A stretch of 64,000 nucleotides of DNA, taken from Chamaecrista fasciculata. Taxonomy: Eukaryota > Streptophyta > Magnoliopsida > Fabales > Fabaceae. Within the stretch, counting starts at the first letter, position 1, and every line of letters starts with the position of its first letter. The stretch spans positions 49,052 to 113,051 of the forward strand of contig QANZ01018178.1 of assembly GCA_003254925.1 (NCBI GenBank). The letters run 5' to 3'. The notes below the pieces were generated by a model, which saw nothing but the letters and a program-made list of their open reading frames with translations, was not told where the DNA came from and did not search any database. The translations under genes were made by a program, and so were the position numbers. Shown here in pieces: positions 36,671 to 50,543 of this stretch.

Positions 36671-37440
36671 CTACTTTCAATGAAAAATTTAGTTTTTTTT
36701 TAGCTTTTTTTGTCGATTTTGTGAGCTAAATGTAAAAAAGTAATATGAAACTCAATAGAAAATGTTGTAAACTTATTAAAACAAAGAAGAAAACTCATTT
36801 TTTTCATTTTTACAAATCTAATAATTATTCATGTTGTGACTTTTGTATATTTTATTTATGTAAGACAATGAAATTATGGATTCACACGTATATTTTATCG
36901 TTATATAAAGTTTATAGTTCTATTTTATCAATTATGGAATATTTTATATTTAAAATAATTAATATTTATTTTATTTATATATTTATGACGTTATCTAATT
37001 CAACTGTCAGTCCAATCGATTGAATCAATCAACCCGTGATCCGAAGTTCTGTTTGGGTCACTTTGCTCATAGCACAAAAGGTAAATTTTTTTTTTTTTTG
37101 GGTACAAAGCACAAAAGGTAATTTGTCACCACATAATTGCGTCTTTCGCATTACTTTCCCTTCTTGCTTCTTTTCTTGGATCTATATTCCCGTTTGGTAG
37201 GTTATGATTGTCGTTGAAGGAAACGACAAGCCGTTTTAAGAACCAACTAGAGAGGTAAAATGTTGGGTTGGAGTAGCAATTAAGGTTGGGGTTTGCTGTT
37301 GCTCTGTGAAGAGCATCATCTGGAAGAAACCACGTTACCATATTCCCAATCCAAAGTTTTCTTATGCTTCCGTAATTGATCGGAAAATTTCTGAATTTCC
37401 TTCACTCAATTATCCATCTCAAGCTCCATAAACCCTAATA

Positions 37441-39915
37441 ATGGCCATGGATTCCGAACACGATGAAACTCCTCTGCCGACTCATCTTTCTTCTCCGACC
37501 CCAAACCCTAATTCTCCCAACCCTATCACGAATCCAGATTCGACACGTGTTCCGAGCCTCCTCCATATTTCCTTCAATCAGGACTCCGGTTGCTTCGCCG
37601 TCGGCACCGATCATGGTTTTCGTATTTACAATTGCGATCCATTCCGCGAGATCTTCAGGCGGGACTTTGGTCCAGGTGGTGGAATTGGATTGGTTCAGAT
37701 GTTGTTTCGGTGCAACATACTTGCGTTCGTCGGCGGTGGATCCGACGCGATTTATGCAAGTAATAAAGTGATGATTTGGGACGACCATCAGTCTCGGTGC
37801 ATCGGCGAGCTATCATTTCGATCGGAGGTCAAAGGAGTTCGTCTCAGAAGGGACCGAATTGTGGTGGTTCTGGTGCATAAGATATTTGTATATAATTTTG
37901 CAGATCTTAAAGTGTTACACCAAATCGAGACGACGGCGAACCCTAAAGGACTTTGTGAAGTCTCGCATGTTTCAGGGACAATGGTGTTGGTCTGTCCTGG
38001 GTTGCAGAAGGGCCAGGTGAGGGTCGAGCATTACGCATCAAAGCGGACCAAGTTTATAATGGCGCACGATTCTAGGATAGCTTGCTTCGCGCTTACGCAG
38101 GATGGCCGGTTGCTTGCTACCGCTAGCAGCAAGGGAACTCTGGTTAGGGTTTTCAATACTTTGGACGGTTCACTGCTACAAGAGGTAGGTGTACATGTCC
38201 AATTATGCTTAGACATTGTGTAAATCTGCACTAATTGTTGTTTGTCAAGAACTAATGCGTCATGTGTGTGAGTTTAAAGTTTTCTGAAGGAACTGAGTTC
38301 GCAGATGTTAATCAATGGACATGAATTGTCGTAGACGCCCAATGTCCTGCAACTTTATACTGTTTGTCTGTAAAAGTAAATGCAGCCTGTGTTTGAAATT
38401 TATGTTTTCAGAGTTGTCTTAGAGCCTGTGTTTATCTTCTCCTACATACTTTTCTTTCGCCGATTTAACACTTCAATTTGGACTGTACATTCATTCTCTC
38501 TTGTACAGTCGTATCATTTTCAATGGAGTTTCCATCATGTGTATGAACTTCTGTAATGGCTTGTCATTTTAAGGGAAGTTACTTCTGTACACATGGCTAG
38601 CAAAAATATATATTGTGTTATAAAAATGTTGCTTGATCGGCTGCTCAATTTAAACCTCTTGTGAAACTGGGAAATATGGATAGTATGGTCGGCTGGAAAT
38701 GGGACAATATGTTTAAATTGTAAGGTAATGTGTGTGTGTCTTAATACAACTTTCATGTGCAGTACATTAATTAATAATTGGATGGTTATATTAAAATGAA
38801 GAGTCTATAAATGACATCAACAACAAAATGTTCAAACTAGCCATATTAAGATAATCATTTTAGTCCATAAAATCCAAATTAAAGTGGCTGAAAACGCCAA
38901 CCTGATGAAAAGTACTTTGTTGTAGATATAATGGTAGGAAATATAACCAGACAAATCATGCGTTGATGCATAACTGTATGTATTGGGAGCTAGAATTAGA
39001 CTATAAAATGGTGTCACCTCCATGTGGTTGATGTATTTTCCTATTCCAATCGTGGGAATTTATTTGATACTTTTACCTTTTCATCTGTGTTTTGCATGGT
39101 CAGCTAGTTGAATATGCCATCTTATTAACATACTGAGCTTTTTTTGTTTTAAGGAGGCTTATGCTAAGCTTCCCATGTAATTATTTTGGTGTTAAGTGAA
39201 TTAACTGGATTATAATATCAGGTACGTAGAGGTGCAGACCGAGCTGAGATATACAGCCTTGCATTTTCTGCTACTGCTCAATGGCTAGCTGTCTCCAGTG
39301 ACAAAGGAACTGTTCATGTCTTCAACCTGAAGGTTGATTCAGGACTATTGGGTCATGACAGAGTGCATAGTGCATCTGAAACTAATCCTGCCAACCCATC
39401 AGCAGCGTCATCTCTTTCGTTTATGAAAGGTCTGTTCACTTTTACACACCAAATGATTACACATTGGTCATGTATGATATTAGGTACATTTTTTTGGTAA
39501 CGACAATCAGAAAAATGATGTAAAGGTGATTATGCATATATCATCTTAGTTCTGGTTGTTTCACAGGTGTGCTGCCTAAGTATTTCAACTCTGAATGGTC
39601 TGTGGCTCAGTTTAGGTTGCATGAAGGTTTGCAATATGTTGTTGCCTTCGGTCATCAAAAGAACACAATTGTAACACTCGGGATGGATGGAAGGTATTTG
39701 AGAAAAAGTTTTTCCTTAGAATAATGGAGATATTATACACACTGGAGTAGCATATTGAAATTAGTGTTTACATTATGCTATGTACTAAATCTTGATGCAA
39801 TTGTTTTTTGGAATTTTTATGCAGCTTCTACCGATGCCAGTTTGACCCTGTAAATGGTGGGGAGATGAGCCAAGTTGAATATCATAATTTCTTAAAGCCA
39901 GAAGGAACATTTTAG
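37441..39915 (+). CDS. ATG18A: Autophagy protein ATG18a (PROPPIN WD40)
   Basis: Exons 37441-38184, 39222-39429, 39567-39693 and 39825-39915 join in frame to 389 residues. After a Pro/Ser-rich N-terminus the seven-bladed PROPPIN propeller begins at [20 protein letters not shown] (about residue 38). Conserved stretches include [65 protein letters not shown] and GTLVRVFNT. The phosphoinositide-binding motif (usually F/L-R-R-G) is VRRG, placed exactly at the start of exon 2 and followed by [20 protein letters not shown]. The protein binds PI3P and PI(3,5)P2 on phagophore membranes and works with ATG2 and ATG9 in autophagosome formation. The ending [20 protein letters not shown] closely resembles Arabidopsis ATG18a. 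Confidence 0.93.
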
Positions 39916-40514
39916 AATTTGAAGTATCTTGTATTTATCTTGGGTGACCGTTGTTGTGAATAACTTCTTTCTTCCTCTTATCGTTCACCCTCCTTGTGGA
40001 ACGCATCCGTTGTAAATATATGTAGTTATGTAAAGGCTCAAATGTTTTCCAATACACCACATTTTCATCAATGCAAACATGCAATTATGAAAATGATTAG
40101 CTCGCTCTTGAAAAAGCACGTTTTAACCGGATTTCTAAATATCATACGATTTTGGTTTCCTTTTACTCGGTTTCTCCTTAGATACTGTAAAATGGTATCA
40201 GTTGCAATAAAATTCTGCCGATTTTAATACAACAGTATATTACCAAATCATAAGCTAATGCCAAAATGTACAAACTACCAAATCTGCATTCGGTATTAAG
40301 CAGTTGGGGAACAAAGCTAGGCATCACCAGCTTCTGGTTGTGGCATTACATGTGTTACAATGTTGTCACTTGTCATTAAGGTTTTCAATGAATGACATGA
40401 TAATTTTTATTCTTTCTATTACAAACTCAACCCTATAATATTGAATTGTAAAAACTATTTACTTGGTCATGGTTTCATTGAAAAGACTTGAAAAACATAA
40501 GTCGGCCTTTCCTC
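39916..40514. other. Convergent intergenic region (ATG18a / DEGP14)
   Basis: This region lies between two converging stop codons and should hold both 3' untranslated regions. No gene or clear repeat was seen. Confidence 0.5.
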
Positions 40515-43500
40515 TCATACATCGAGATTGGATTCCTCTGGAATAACAGTTAATGTCACCACTTTATCACTTGCTCTTTTCACTAATACCTTAATGGGAA
40601 CGCCAACTCTGTCCCCCAATATTTCAACTACCTGCAATATGAACACCAGATCATATTTAACAGCAGAATGTGACAACTCACTTTACAATATTTCTATACT
40701 AGCTCTAAGTTCAAAAAAGGGAAAATTAAACTCTTATGAGAAAGGCATTGAATTGTAGGCCAAGCCATTGGCAAACCTAATCTCAATAATTAGATCTAAA
40801 TAGACGTAACAAAACATGTCAATACCTCCCTGATGCTTTCTACGGGCTTCCCATCAAATTGAATGACAACATCACCAGGACGGAATCCAGCACGATCACT
40901 GGGAGACCCAGGAGTTACCTACTCAACAATTGAAAGTTCATCAGAGGGACAAACAAGTAACTTCAAGCATTCAAATCTTTATTACACTAACCACTAACCA
41001 GTATGGCTAGCATTCATTACAAAAATACCAATAAGGCAGTAAGTCATCTGCTAAAGGTGTTACGATGTGTACGGAATTAATATCTATCATTGGCAGAAAA
41101 GATTGATTAGGGACTCACCATGGGTACAAGAATGCCCTTACTGACATTAGGGATTGAAAAATCTCTCTCCTTCAGCTGAGCTACAATCATCTCATTAAGA
41201 TCAATCATTTTCAATCCAAGCCAAGGCCTTACTACTCTCCTGTACAATATAGCGATCATGTTTGTTCTTCAACATGGCAGTATGCATGAATAAATCTACA
41301 AGTTGGAACTTGATATATCCATAATACTTGCTGAAAGATTTGTATAATAATTCTAAATATGAAATAATAATAAAAAAAAAGATTGATTACCAGGAAGCAA
41401 ATCACCAAATATAGATCTCACTAATAACACAAAAAGCAAGCTAACAATAATTCTTTATACATCTTTTTAGTGCATGCTTAACGTGATAGTTTAGATACCA
41501 TAACATACCCACTTTTCTTGAACTGCTCTATAATTTTACACACAGAGTCAATTGGTACAGCGAAACTCATTCCATGAGCGGATACCAATTTCATAATATT
41601 GACGCCAACAACCTCTCCATCAATGTTAACAAGAGGCCCCCCAGAATTTCCCTGTACCACAGCATAAGAAACATACAGGTCAACTGAATAATCATGCAAG
41701 TTACCAGTTGGTTTGTGTGTGACATGCACGGCTAGGTGTGCAGGTTGCAGGGAACAAGAGAGAGATACATACCACGTTAACTGCACAATCTGTTTGTAAA
41801 TACTCTCTGTGCGTGCCACCAAGACCCAGATCACTACTTTTGCGGTCCACACAACTAGGTCAAGAAAGGAAAGAATGATCAAGACCATAATAATATATCA
41901 TCCTAAAAGATAGCAATAAGATATTTTGAAAAAAAAAACAACCATAAACTTCAAAGTCAAATACTAGGTCACTGTTTTTAACAATCACATGTGACAGTAG
42001 TGACAGAATTTTTAAAAGAAAATGGCTTCAAGCAATAATATATCTGTCATTCCCAGAATTTTTTCTTCACACCTTACAATACCAGCTGTCACAGTATTCT
42101 GAAGGGAAAGTGGACAGCCTATTGACAAAACCCACTCCCCGGGACGAAGCCTACGTGAAGAACCAAGTTTTGCTGCCGGTAGTGGTGTTTTGGAATTGAT
42201 CTTAACAATAGCAATGTCAGAATGCAAGTCAGCATTTACAACTGTACCCTCAAATGTCCTCCCATCTTGCAAAGTCACATCAACCTGTAGAGTTGTTCAT
42301 AATTTCGGATCAGCCATTGACTTTAAGAGGCATCGAAGAGTTTCCATAGGTATAAATTTTCAGATGGACACCGAATGTACAAACAGGGTCCAACAAACAA
42401 CAATAACGTAGAAGAATATGGTCATACTCAATCTCACATAATTAATATGAATCATCTGAATCATTTACTGGGAACAGATACAATTATAGGAGATGACACA
42501 TTCATTTGAGGAATTTGAAGAAATAAGCACTTATCAAAGAATCATAAAGCTACATGACAACAAACACATGGGCATATTTCACTCATTACTTGCAGTAATA
42601 TATTATAATGTTTCTTTGCGAACAGATCCATGTGCAGTCCTAAAGTATGCCAACCAAATCGTTTCCAGTCAGTTTTGGATGTAATATTTCTTTGAGAGAG
42701 AACAAATCGTCAAGAATACATTAGTTTCTTTAGTAAGCAAGATTTAAGATTGAGTAACACTAATATTTTAAGCAATCCTGTTTCCATCTTGTGCAATCTA
42801 AAGCCATGGATCAAGGACTAACAGTTATCCTTAATAGAAAAACAGATAGTGACATCCAAAATGAGAATCTACAAAATACCTATGAATAGCTTGAAACTGG
42901 CTTCAAGTTTTAGAAATAATCAGTTCATGCAAGGTGTTCTTCATACAAGCTCTCACATTTGCGTCATACAAAGCTACAACAATTTAGCATTATTGCAACT
43001 ATATGTTTGAATGATATCAATAGCTTGAAACTGGCTTCAAGTTTTAGAAATAATCAGTTCATGCAAGGTGTTCTCCATACAAGCTCTCACATTTGCGTCA
43101 TACAAAGCTACAACAATCCTAATTTAGCATTATTGCAACTATATGTTTGAATGATATCCTAAAGCATAAACACAGACCTTGCCTTTGGGCAAACTTCTCA
43201 TGCCATAAGAATCAACCACAACATGGGCGCATGTCAAGATCGTACCATCCTCGTGAATTATTGTTCCAGAGCCAACACTCTTTCCAGCAATCATACCAAA
43301 AACCCCTACAAGGTTAATGGATAATCTCAAGGTAACCACCGAAGGATTCCAAATTTTCAAATATTAAATTTGAAAAGATCCCGATTCCCACAACTGTATA
43401 CCTTGTGAAATTGAAAGATTTACAACAGCTGGACCAACCCTAGCAGCTGCATTTGCAATGGTATCTCTGCCCAAACAACCACCACATGGCTTTGACGCAC

Positions 43501-44265
43501 CATCTACAGCCCCAGAAGCTTCCTTTTGAATGTCAGATGATGGAACGACTTTATAAGAATTTAGCGGAAGTATTCCTATAAATTTTAGGCATTATATTTT
43601 ATACAAACCTCTACAAGTAAATGAGGAACAAATTCAAATTCCAAGTTCAAGAGAAATAATACCATACCAGAAAACCCATGATCCAAGGCAAAAGGCAGAT
43701 ATCGAGGAAACAATTCATGCTGTAACTGCCATGGCCAAGATAATGAATCTTGCAAATGTCCGGGGATGTGCACTGTTGCCGACGCTCCTAAATTTGAAAC
43801 CACAGTAATTAGCTATCGAGATGACAGTAGTAGCCAAGAAATGCAGAACCGTGCATTAATTGCCAATTTAGGCACGTACTAAGTTGTAAAGCTATGGCCA
43901 AAGAAAGTTTCAGCGTGAAGTATTAGAGCACTATCCAATTTTGAGCCAAGTGGTCAAGATTCAACGCAATCGATCGTCATGAGTAAAGAAGTTGATGAAA
44001 GAGGATAAGGTGCTCACTATATTTAGTATCGCCATTGGAGTATAAGAGACCCGAGCCAACTGCAGCAATCGCCGTGGCCCGAATCAGAGAACTTCTGCCA
44101 GAATGCGAAAGCCTTCTCTGAAACACATATCAGACCCAAATCAAGTACAAAAGTGAAAAAAACTGGGAAGAATGATAACACATTACGATAAGAAGCAAAG
44201 TTTGTTGAAGCCAATGCTTATGAAAACATATTGAATCACGAGAAGAGTACCAGGAAGAAGCTCAT
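40515..44265 (-). CDS. DEGP14: Protease Do-like 14 (DEG/HtrA serine protease, one PDZ)
   Basis: Eleven exons: 44265-44251, 44117-44018, 43787-43668, 43575-43402, 43305-43178, 42284-42073, 41854-41776, 41651-41509, 41239-41119, 40918-40826, 40631-40515. They join in frame to 433 residues, about the length of Arabidopsis DEGP14. Exon 1 is only 15 nt. The N-terminus ([20 protein letters not shown], then a hydrophobic stretch) looks like a mitochondrial presequence with a membrane anchor. The trypsin-like triad is intact: His in LTCAHVVVD, Asp in HSDIAIVKI, Ser in GNSGGPL. One PDZ domain follows ([21 protein letters not shown]). The family degrades damaged proteins. A 134-bp tandem duplication lies in the intron between 43178 and 42284. 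Confidence 0.95.
42885..43158. repeat. 134-bp tandem duplication inside a DEGP14 intron
   Basis: Copy 1 is 42885-43018 and copy 2 is 43019-43158, both starting AATAGCTTGAAACTGGCTTC and ending GAATGATATC. They differ mainly by a 6-bp indel (CAACAATTTAGC versus CAACAATCCTAATTTAGC) and a single T/C change, so the duplication is recent. Copy 2 ends 20 bp before the exon boundary at 43178. Confidence 0.9.
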
Positions 44266-45206
44266 GACTGGAGTTAGCCTGAAGCTTCCCGAGTCTCTAA
44301 CGAACGCAGAGCAAGCAAGCACAGTCGTAATAGTCAAAACCTCGATCTAAACCCCTCTTATATACCCCTAGTGTACCAAAAACGTTAAAACCAAAGTAAA
44401 AATAAAAAGGCCTCTATGGCCTATCAATAGTACTGGACAGAGAGGCCCAATAGCCCATATGACAAGGGAAATGGAAGGGACAGAATGAATCGCATAACTT
44501 GCAAAAAAAAAAAAAAAAAGGGTAAATTACAGTTGATACCTTATTATATGGACCGATTTCACTTTGGTACCCTTCTTTTAAAAGTGACACTTTGATACCA
44601 TGTTCTTTTTACTGTTAACATTTTGGTACCATGTTCTTTCAAAAGTGACATTTTGATATCTTGTTCTTTGCACCATTAATACTTTGGTACCCTGTTTTAC
44701 AGACCGATTTCACTTTGGTACTCTATTTTTTCACGATTTGTTACCCTGTTCTATCTTTTTTAGGATACCAAAGTGTCACTTTTGAAAGATTAGAGTACCA
44801 AAATGTTAACGGTGCAAAGAATAGGATACCAAAGTATTACTTTTGAAAGATCAAAAGTATCAAAATAAAATCGATCAATAAAACTGAATACCAAAGTGTA
44901 ATTTACCAAATAAAAAATAAAAAAAAAATTGCATAACCAATTGCGTAACATCATTTGAGTACAAATTATTATGAAAACGACGACGCCTTGAATGATAGTG
45001 AAGCAATCACAGAACTAATTAGCATGTTATTGGTTTGAAACGAATTTTGTTACATGTTGTCAGTAAAATCATTGACTGTGTCTGTACAGAAACATCTGAA
45101 CAAATTTTGGCTCTCTTAACAAAATTGAGATCACGATGGAGAAATTAAATCCAGTTGTAAATGCCAATGGGTAAGGGAAATTTTGAATATGACATGACAT
45201 GATATA
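44266..45206. other. Intergenic region between DEGP14 and RECQSIM
   Basis: Includes the DEGP14 promoter and leader, a foldback element at 44521-44907 and the RECQSIM 3' untranslated region. No gene was seen. Arabidopsis has a histone H2A gene in the matching interval (from memory); none is present here. Confidence 0.5.
44521..44907. mobile_element. Foldback element with GGTAAATTAC termini
   Basis: Left end GGTAAATTACAGTTGATACC; right end, on the opposite strand, GGTAAATTACACTTTGGTATTC. Both arms are made of short repeats of TTTGGTACC / GGTACCAAAG and GTGACACTTTGATACC. The host sequence is A-rich on both sides (AAAAAAAAG and AAATAAAAA), so a target duplication cannot be proved. The 387-bp size and structure match the MITEs elsewhere in the window. 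Confidence 0.6.
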
Positions 45207-48200
45207 TCACTTAGTTTTGAAGAGCTTGGCAGCTAGTCTCCCTCGAGAAGTTCTGGGATCAGGCTTCACTTTAAAGGTAGCTTTTCTCTTACGTGACTTT
45301 CTAGGACTTGGTGCCATCCGTTGCTTTCCATGTCGAATCATTTCGAGCCTCTTGCGACGAATCTCAGGATCTGCCCAACCTTTTCCCCAATCCGAGAATG
45401 ACGAAAATGGTTTCCTAGTTTTCACTGCAAGCAGCATATCTGCCTCAGGGTAAACATTCAAAGCTTGTTTGCTGGTGGAATTCACGAATTTTAATCCCAT
45501 TTCGGTTGCCTCCAAGTACTTTATCTGAAGATGGGTCTGTGATCATATAGTTAAACAGTTAAAAACCACGCCACAATTACTAGTGCATGCCACGGTAAGG
45601 CACAGGCTTTGCTTGGGACTTAGTAGAATAAAGAAAGCATAAGGTTGATGCAAAGAGTAAAATTTGAATGCATTACTTGCTGGTATCATAATGAAATGCC
45701 TCCTTCCGGGATTTGTTTCTCCTTAAAAAACATTTTCCTTTTTAACTTTGGCTTTTTGAGGTATGAAATCCCAGGGCTTGTGGAACTTCAAAAACAGGAT
45801 TTTGTAGTATAGGAATGGCATATTTCCAGCAATAATAAGTTACCTTATCATCTCCCTCCCTGATGTATCCTTTAAGCTCCATAACTCGAGCAAGACCTCT
45901 CCACCATAGTATATCAGTGGTCACGAATTTTTGAGACTGCAAAAACGGAAATCATATGAAACGATTAAAACTTGTTATATGCTTTAGGCTTTAGCAACCA
46001 GATAGAACAAGACGTAACACACACGAAGTGAAAAAGGTTAATTAATGTTATATATAAGACCTGCTCCCTTATCTTCCTAACAACCATCTTAAGATTAGGC
46101 TTCTCTCGAAGTCTGTCAAAGCAATCCACATCAGAGCTTCGACCCTGAAAAATTAGAATTTATTAGTCCCATCCCTCCAAAGGAAAGTAGAAAATCCAAT
46201 CAGCGGACCATAAGAACTTCATATCAGTCAAGGTTTTGGAAGCCAAAGGCGAAAAGCTTCACAAAACTTAGCATTTAGCAGTAACTTTAGGAAACTACAG
46301 AACAATGCAATTGCTGAACCAATTTATCCTACCAAAATTCAACCCAAGAGAAACAGACACACAAGTAAAGAAGGCTGAAGCATACATAGCTGAAAATTAT
46401 GTAGCTGAAGTGCAAGAGTTACGACCATAATACAATTTCCTATGTAAGAAAAACAATTAATCACAAGTACACTGGATATAAAATTCTAATTAATGTACAT
46501 ACATAATGTGCAGCTATAGCTTGTAGTAAAGCACATCCCTCCTCTATCAGATTCTGCATTTGAGGTGGTCCATTAACACAAACATCACATCTGTATAATA
46601 GCAAATTCAACAAGAAAATGTCAAGGTATGTCAAAGCCAGATATTGATTGGATTTAATATACACACAGGATCTTCAGCTAATACTGTTTTAAAGCGAGTC
46701 TGATATATTTTTTGTGGTGAAGACAATCTGCACTTACATGAGACACTTCTGATGGCCGAAATCCTCTCCAAAGTACTCCGTGAGGGTCTTTGCTCTACAA
46801 TATGAAGTGTTCATTCCATATCTGCAAATACACTGAAATATTCTGTGATAAAAGCAAAGGTAACAAAACAGAGGCATAAAAAATGTATTCACCGATGCAA
46901 ACCTGAAACATTCGGACAGCATGATATAGGCTTGTTTTAACTGATCTTCACTTCTACGACTGGGCAAAAGTGATGGTACTGTAGATAGGTTTGCATAAAG
47001 AACTGGTGGTTGTGAAGTAAAGAAATAGAATTAGAGTTTAAAATTTTTGTAAACTCCAGAGACCAAGAAAATATGCATCCAAGGTGATAAAAGTATATTC
47101 AATAGCTGTAATTAAACATACTGCAATCTGCTAATTTTCCATCACGTCCAGCCCGACCAGCTTCTTGGTAATAGGCTTCTAAACTCTGACCATTATATAG
47201 GATTTGTCAAAAGAAAAAAATCAGAAAGTGGAAGCATTGAACATGCATGAGAACAAAATAAGCACACTGTAAATAAAGATTTGGATCAATAGACTAAGAA
47301 TTTGCAGCATGCTAAACCAGCTAGAGCAAGGTACATTAATACACAAGGAAGTATAGATAAACTACAGAGACAGACCTGTGGCCAACGATAGTGAATGATC
47401 CTTCTGACATTCAGTTTGTCAATGCCCATTCCAAAAGCCACTGTTGCAACAACAACCTGAAAATATTAAGGAATCCCTGTAATCATCACTTCACAAACCT
47501 ATATATGGTTCTAGAATGAAGAGAAGAATTCAAATTTGGAAACTCCACATACTGCATAGGGACACAAGTGAAACCAATTCAGAGACATATGTCTTAATAC
47601 TACCAACATCACTTCAAAAATAAGACTCTTGATTTGTTCTTAGAACTTTTGAAAACAACAGTAAGTGAAAACGAAGCGCACATTGTAAATGAACAGTGGA
47701 TATGTGAAAAAATGGATTTTATATGAACATTTAACAACTCAGAGACTTTGGCCACTAAGTATGATATAGTGATTATTGGAGAACTTAAGCAGTGTTAACC
47801 AAATATGCTGTAGTTCCATACCTCTAATGTGTTTTCATGAAACTCTTTGTGCACCTTTCTTAGATGTGATTTGGGCAGCTGAAGAAAGAAAATGAGTTCA
47901 TATATCAATTTAATACCAAACAAGAGACATAATTTCATCAATGACAGGAATGTGCTTAGAAAATTGAGAAAATTCAGATCCCAAAAAAGAACATGACAAA
48001 ATATTCAACACAAAAATCAGAAAGCAGAATAACAAGTAAATTTTAAAATTTTCTGCTCCAGAAAATTCATAAGAAAATATGTATTTCATGATGTCACAGG
48101 CATCAAAATTACACTGCGAAGAGGGGATTGTCACTTCTAACCATCTTACTCATGGGTTTAAGGTTTTATGGGCAAAATAGAGAACTGCTCATACCGATGC

Positions 48201-50543
48201 ATTATAGGCAGCAGCCTTCACGCCAAACTCACACAAATACTTGGCAATTCCTAGTGTTTCCTTTCTGGTGGGTACATAGATGATAGTTGGTCCTTGCTCT
48301 AAAGGCTCTTTAAGAAGTCTAAGTCCTTCTTCTGATTTCTTGGGTGGATTAATGACCTCAGATAATCTAGATTCTATTTGAGGAGGTTGTCCACAGAATT
48401 CACCACAAACAACTGCATGGACAAAAAATGATCAAGATACTACAAAAAATCAATGGTTATTTGATGATATCAAATTTTATCCAATGCTTACACAGAAATT
48501 TCTGCCAGATTCTACACAACTATTAGAGCCCATTATGCTTATTAACTTAGAAATAACAGAAAGATCAGTACCATCCCAGTCATCTACATTTTGAAAGACA
48601 TCAATGTCATTTTCCAGGTACTCAACTGACAATTCTTTTCCCTTAACAGAACCATCTGTCCTTTTTGAGGTAATATCTCCTTCAGTGTAATCATCTAGAT
48701 CATCATCCAGATCATAAGAGGGAACACTCTCTGTCTCAGAAACATCAGAGCTATTGAAAACTTTTTGTGATTCCTCTGCTGTGAAAATCTTGTTCTTCTC
48801 ATCTGTCTTTTGCTTTCTACCATATAGTTTGATTAAATCTTGAAAATCTTTCTCATAAGAAGACCATGATGTCCTACTATGCTTTACCTATATGTTTCAA
48901 TAGAGAACAAGTGTTTGAGTAACAAAGTGGAAAGCTATAACCATAGAGAAATATGTATGTCAAAGTCAGCAAACTCACAGAGAACCGTAAATTAGGACGG
49001 AAAAAGGAAGTAAGCACAATCTTTGTTTCCTTTGACATGCACAGTGACTTTAAAATGTCCTCTCGAACCGACTTTGTAGCTGTAGCTGTCAAAGCCATTA
49101 CAGGTATATCAAATTTCAGGAAATCTAGCTTGCTAGTACTGAAATTTTCCCTCAATGAAGATAGTCGTCTGAAACAAGGAAACACGTTATTAAAAGAATT
49201 GATGTAACAGCTATAACAGGGACATTCAAAAGATTGCAAAGTATGGACTAGATGAAGAACAAAAGAGATAATTGATAATAATAATAATAGAATGATCACA
49301 TGAGTGTTGTAATGATAACTGATCTTAGTTCATTTCACACATAGTCCCCAAGTTATGATCATTAAGATGCTCCGCGTACACCAACAACAAAACTCCCATC
49401 AAACAACAATTGAACAATGTGACATGGAAGAGACAAGACAGACCTGTAGTCTGGCCGGAAATCATGGCCCCATTTAGAGACACAATGTACTTCATCAATT
49501 GCAAATAAAGCAATGCCACGGCTTTTTGCAAGCTTCTGCAGTGGTTTAATTAATCTGCTTCAGATTGAATAGGAGTTATCAAACATGAAAAGAATAATAA
49601 AAAGAACAAAATGAAAATTTAGGGATATTAGCAACAAAGCATAAATCCATAACCTTAGAACTGTCTCTGGGCAAACATATATTATACTATACACGCCTCT
49701 CATTGCTTTCTGCTCGACAGTATTGTCAGGTTGCCCAGACCCAAGAAAGCAAGCGCTGATCCCATGTCTGGCTAGCTTAAAGCATTGATCATGCATCAGG
49801 CTTATTAAGGGAGAAATCACAACCACCACCTTCCCAGATAGCAATGCAGGAATCTGAAAGCATAGAGATTTTCCTGCAAAAATGTAATTATGAGTAGAAG
49901 CACAATAGCGAAGTAGTTGTTACAAGTAAGAAAGAATGGTACCAGATCCTGTTGCAGCTAGCACAAGACAGTCTTTATGAGTTACCCATGCAGTCAGGGC
50001 TTCCTTTTGAAAACTCTTTAAAGATGAAAATCCAAAATGCTTTTGCAAGAGATTGCTAGCTTTCTGCTCCCAATCTGATCCACTGTCCAAATCATTCAAG
50101 GAATCAACTATATACGATCCTGATTGCATCTTGGAATCAACATACATGTCAGATAAAGGGTCCTTATGCTCTTCAACGGTGCCTGGAGGAACCTCCAACC
50201 TACTAAAGGGTACACCAACTACATTCTCTGTTCTGCTCTCTGTGGATTTACTAGTGGATTGGAAATGGTCCAGCAAACTAGACTGGTGAACATGACTTAA
50301 AGAATGTGATGAGGTCAAGTCTCTTTTCCTGAGACCCTTCCCGTTGCCCTTGTAAGATTTGGAGTTATTACTGCTAGTAGATGCTCTAGAGCCATTTCTA
50401 CCAGCATTGTTTAAGATAAAATCCACAGCACTATTGACAGATGGACCCACTGCCTTTAAAGCTTCAATAATATTGGGATATTCAAATCCCATTTCAAGCA
50501 TTTCTGCAATGACTTGATCGGAAGATACGTCCTTGCCATCCAT
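45207..50543 (-). CDS. RECQSIM: RecQ helicase RECQSIM (plant-specific)
   Basis: About 15 exons on the minus strand, start at 50543, stop ending 45207. Exon 1 (50543-49943) encodes a UBA-like domain ([19 protein letters not shown]) and ends inside Walker A: ATGSG continues in exon 2 (from 49873) as [11 protein letters not shown]. Motif Ia is [12 protein letters not shown], motif II is DEVH (49485-49496), then [15 protein letters not shown] long acidic, Ser-rich segment (about 48585-48888, with [14 protein letters not shown]) follows. The second RecA lobe resumes with [29 protein letters not shown] and motif [12 protein letters not shown] (near 47170). The zinc-binding region has [11 protein letters not shown] and CDVC. 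Such an insertion within the helicase core is the known peculiarity of RECQSIM. It should act in the nucleus in DNA repair. Exon borders beyond exon 2 were not all fixed. Confidence 0.92.

Larger units (their letters stand above)
35776..37440. other. Intergenic region with transposon relics upstream of ATG18a
   Basis: Contains the LINE-related relic at 36184-36470, the CGGACCGG-type repeat at 36510-36670 and further AT-rich sequence with short frames. The last 250 bp form the ATG18a leader and promoter. No other gene is supportable. Confidence 0.5.
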
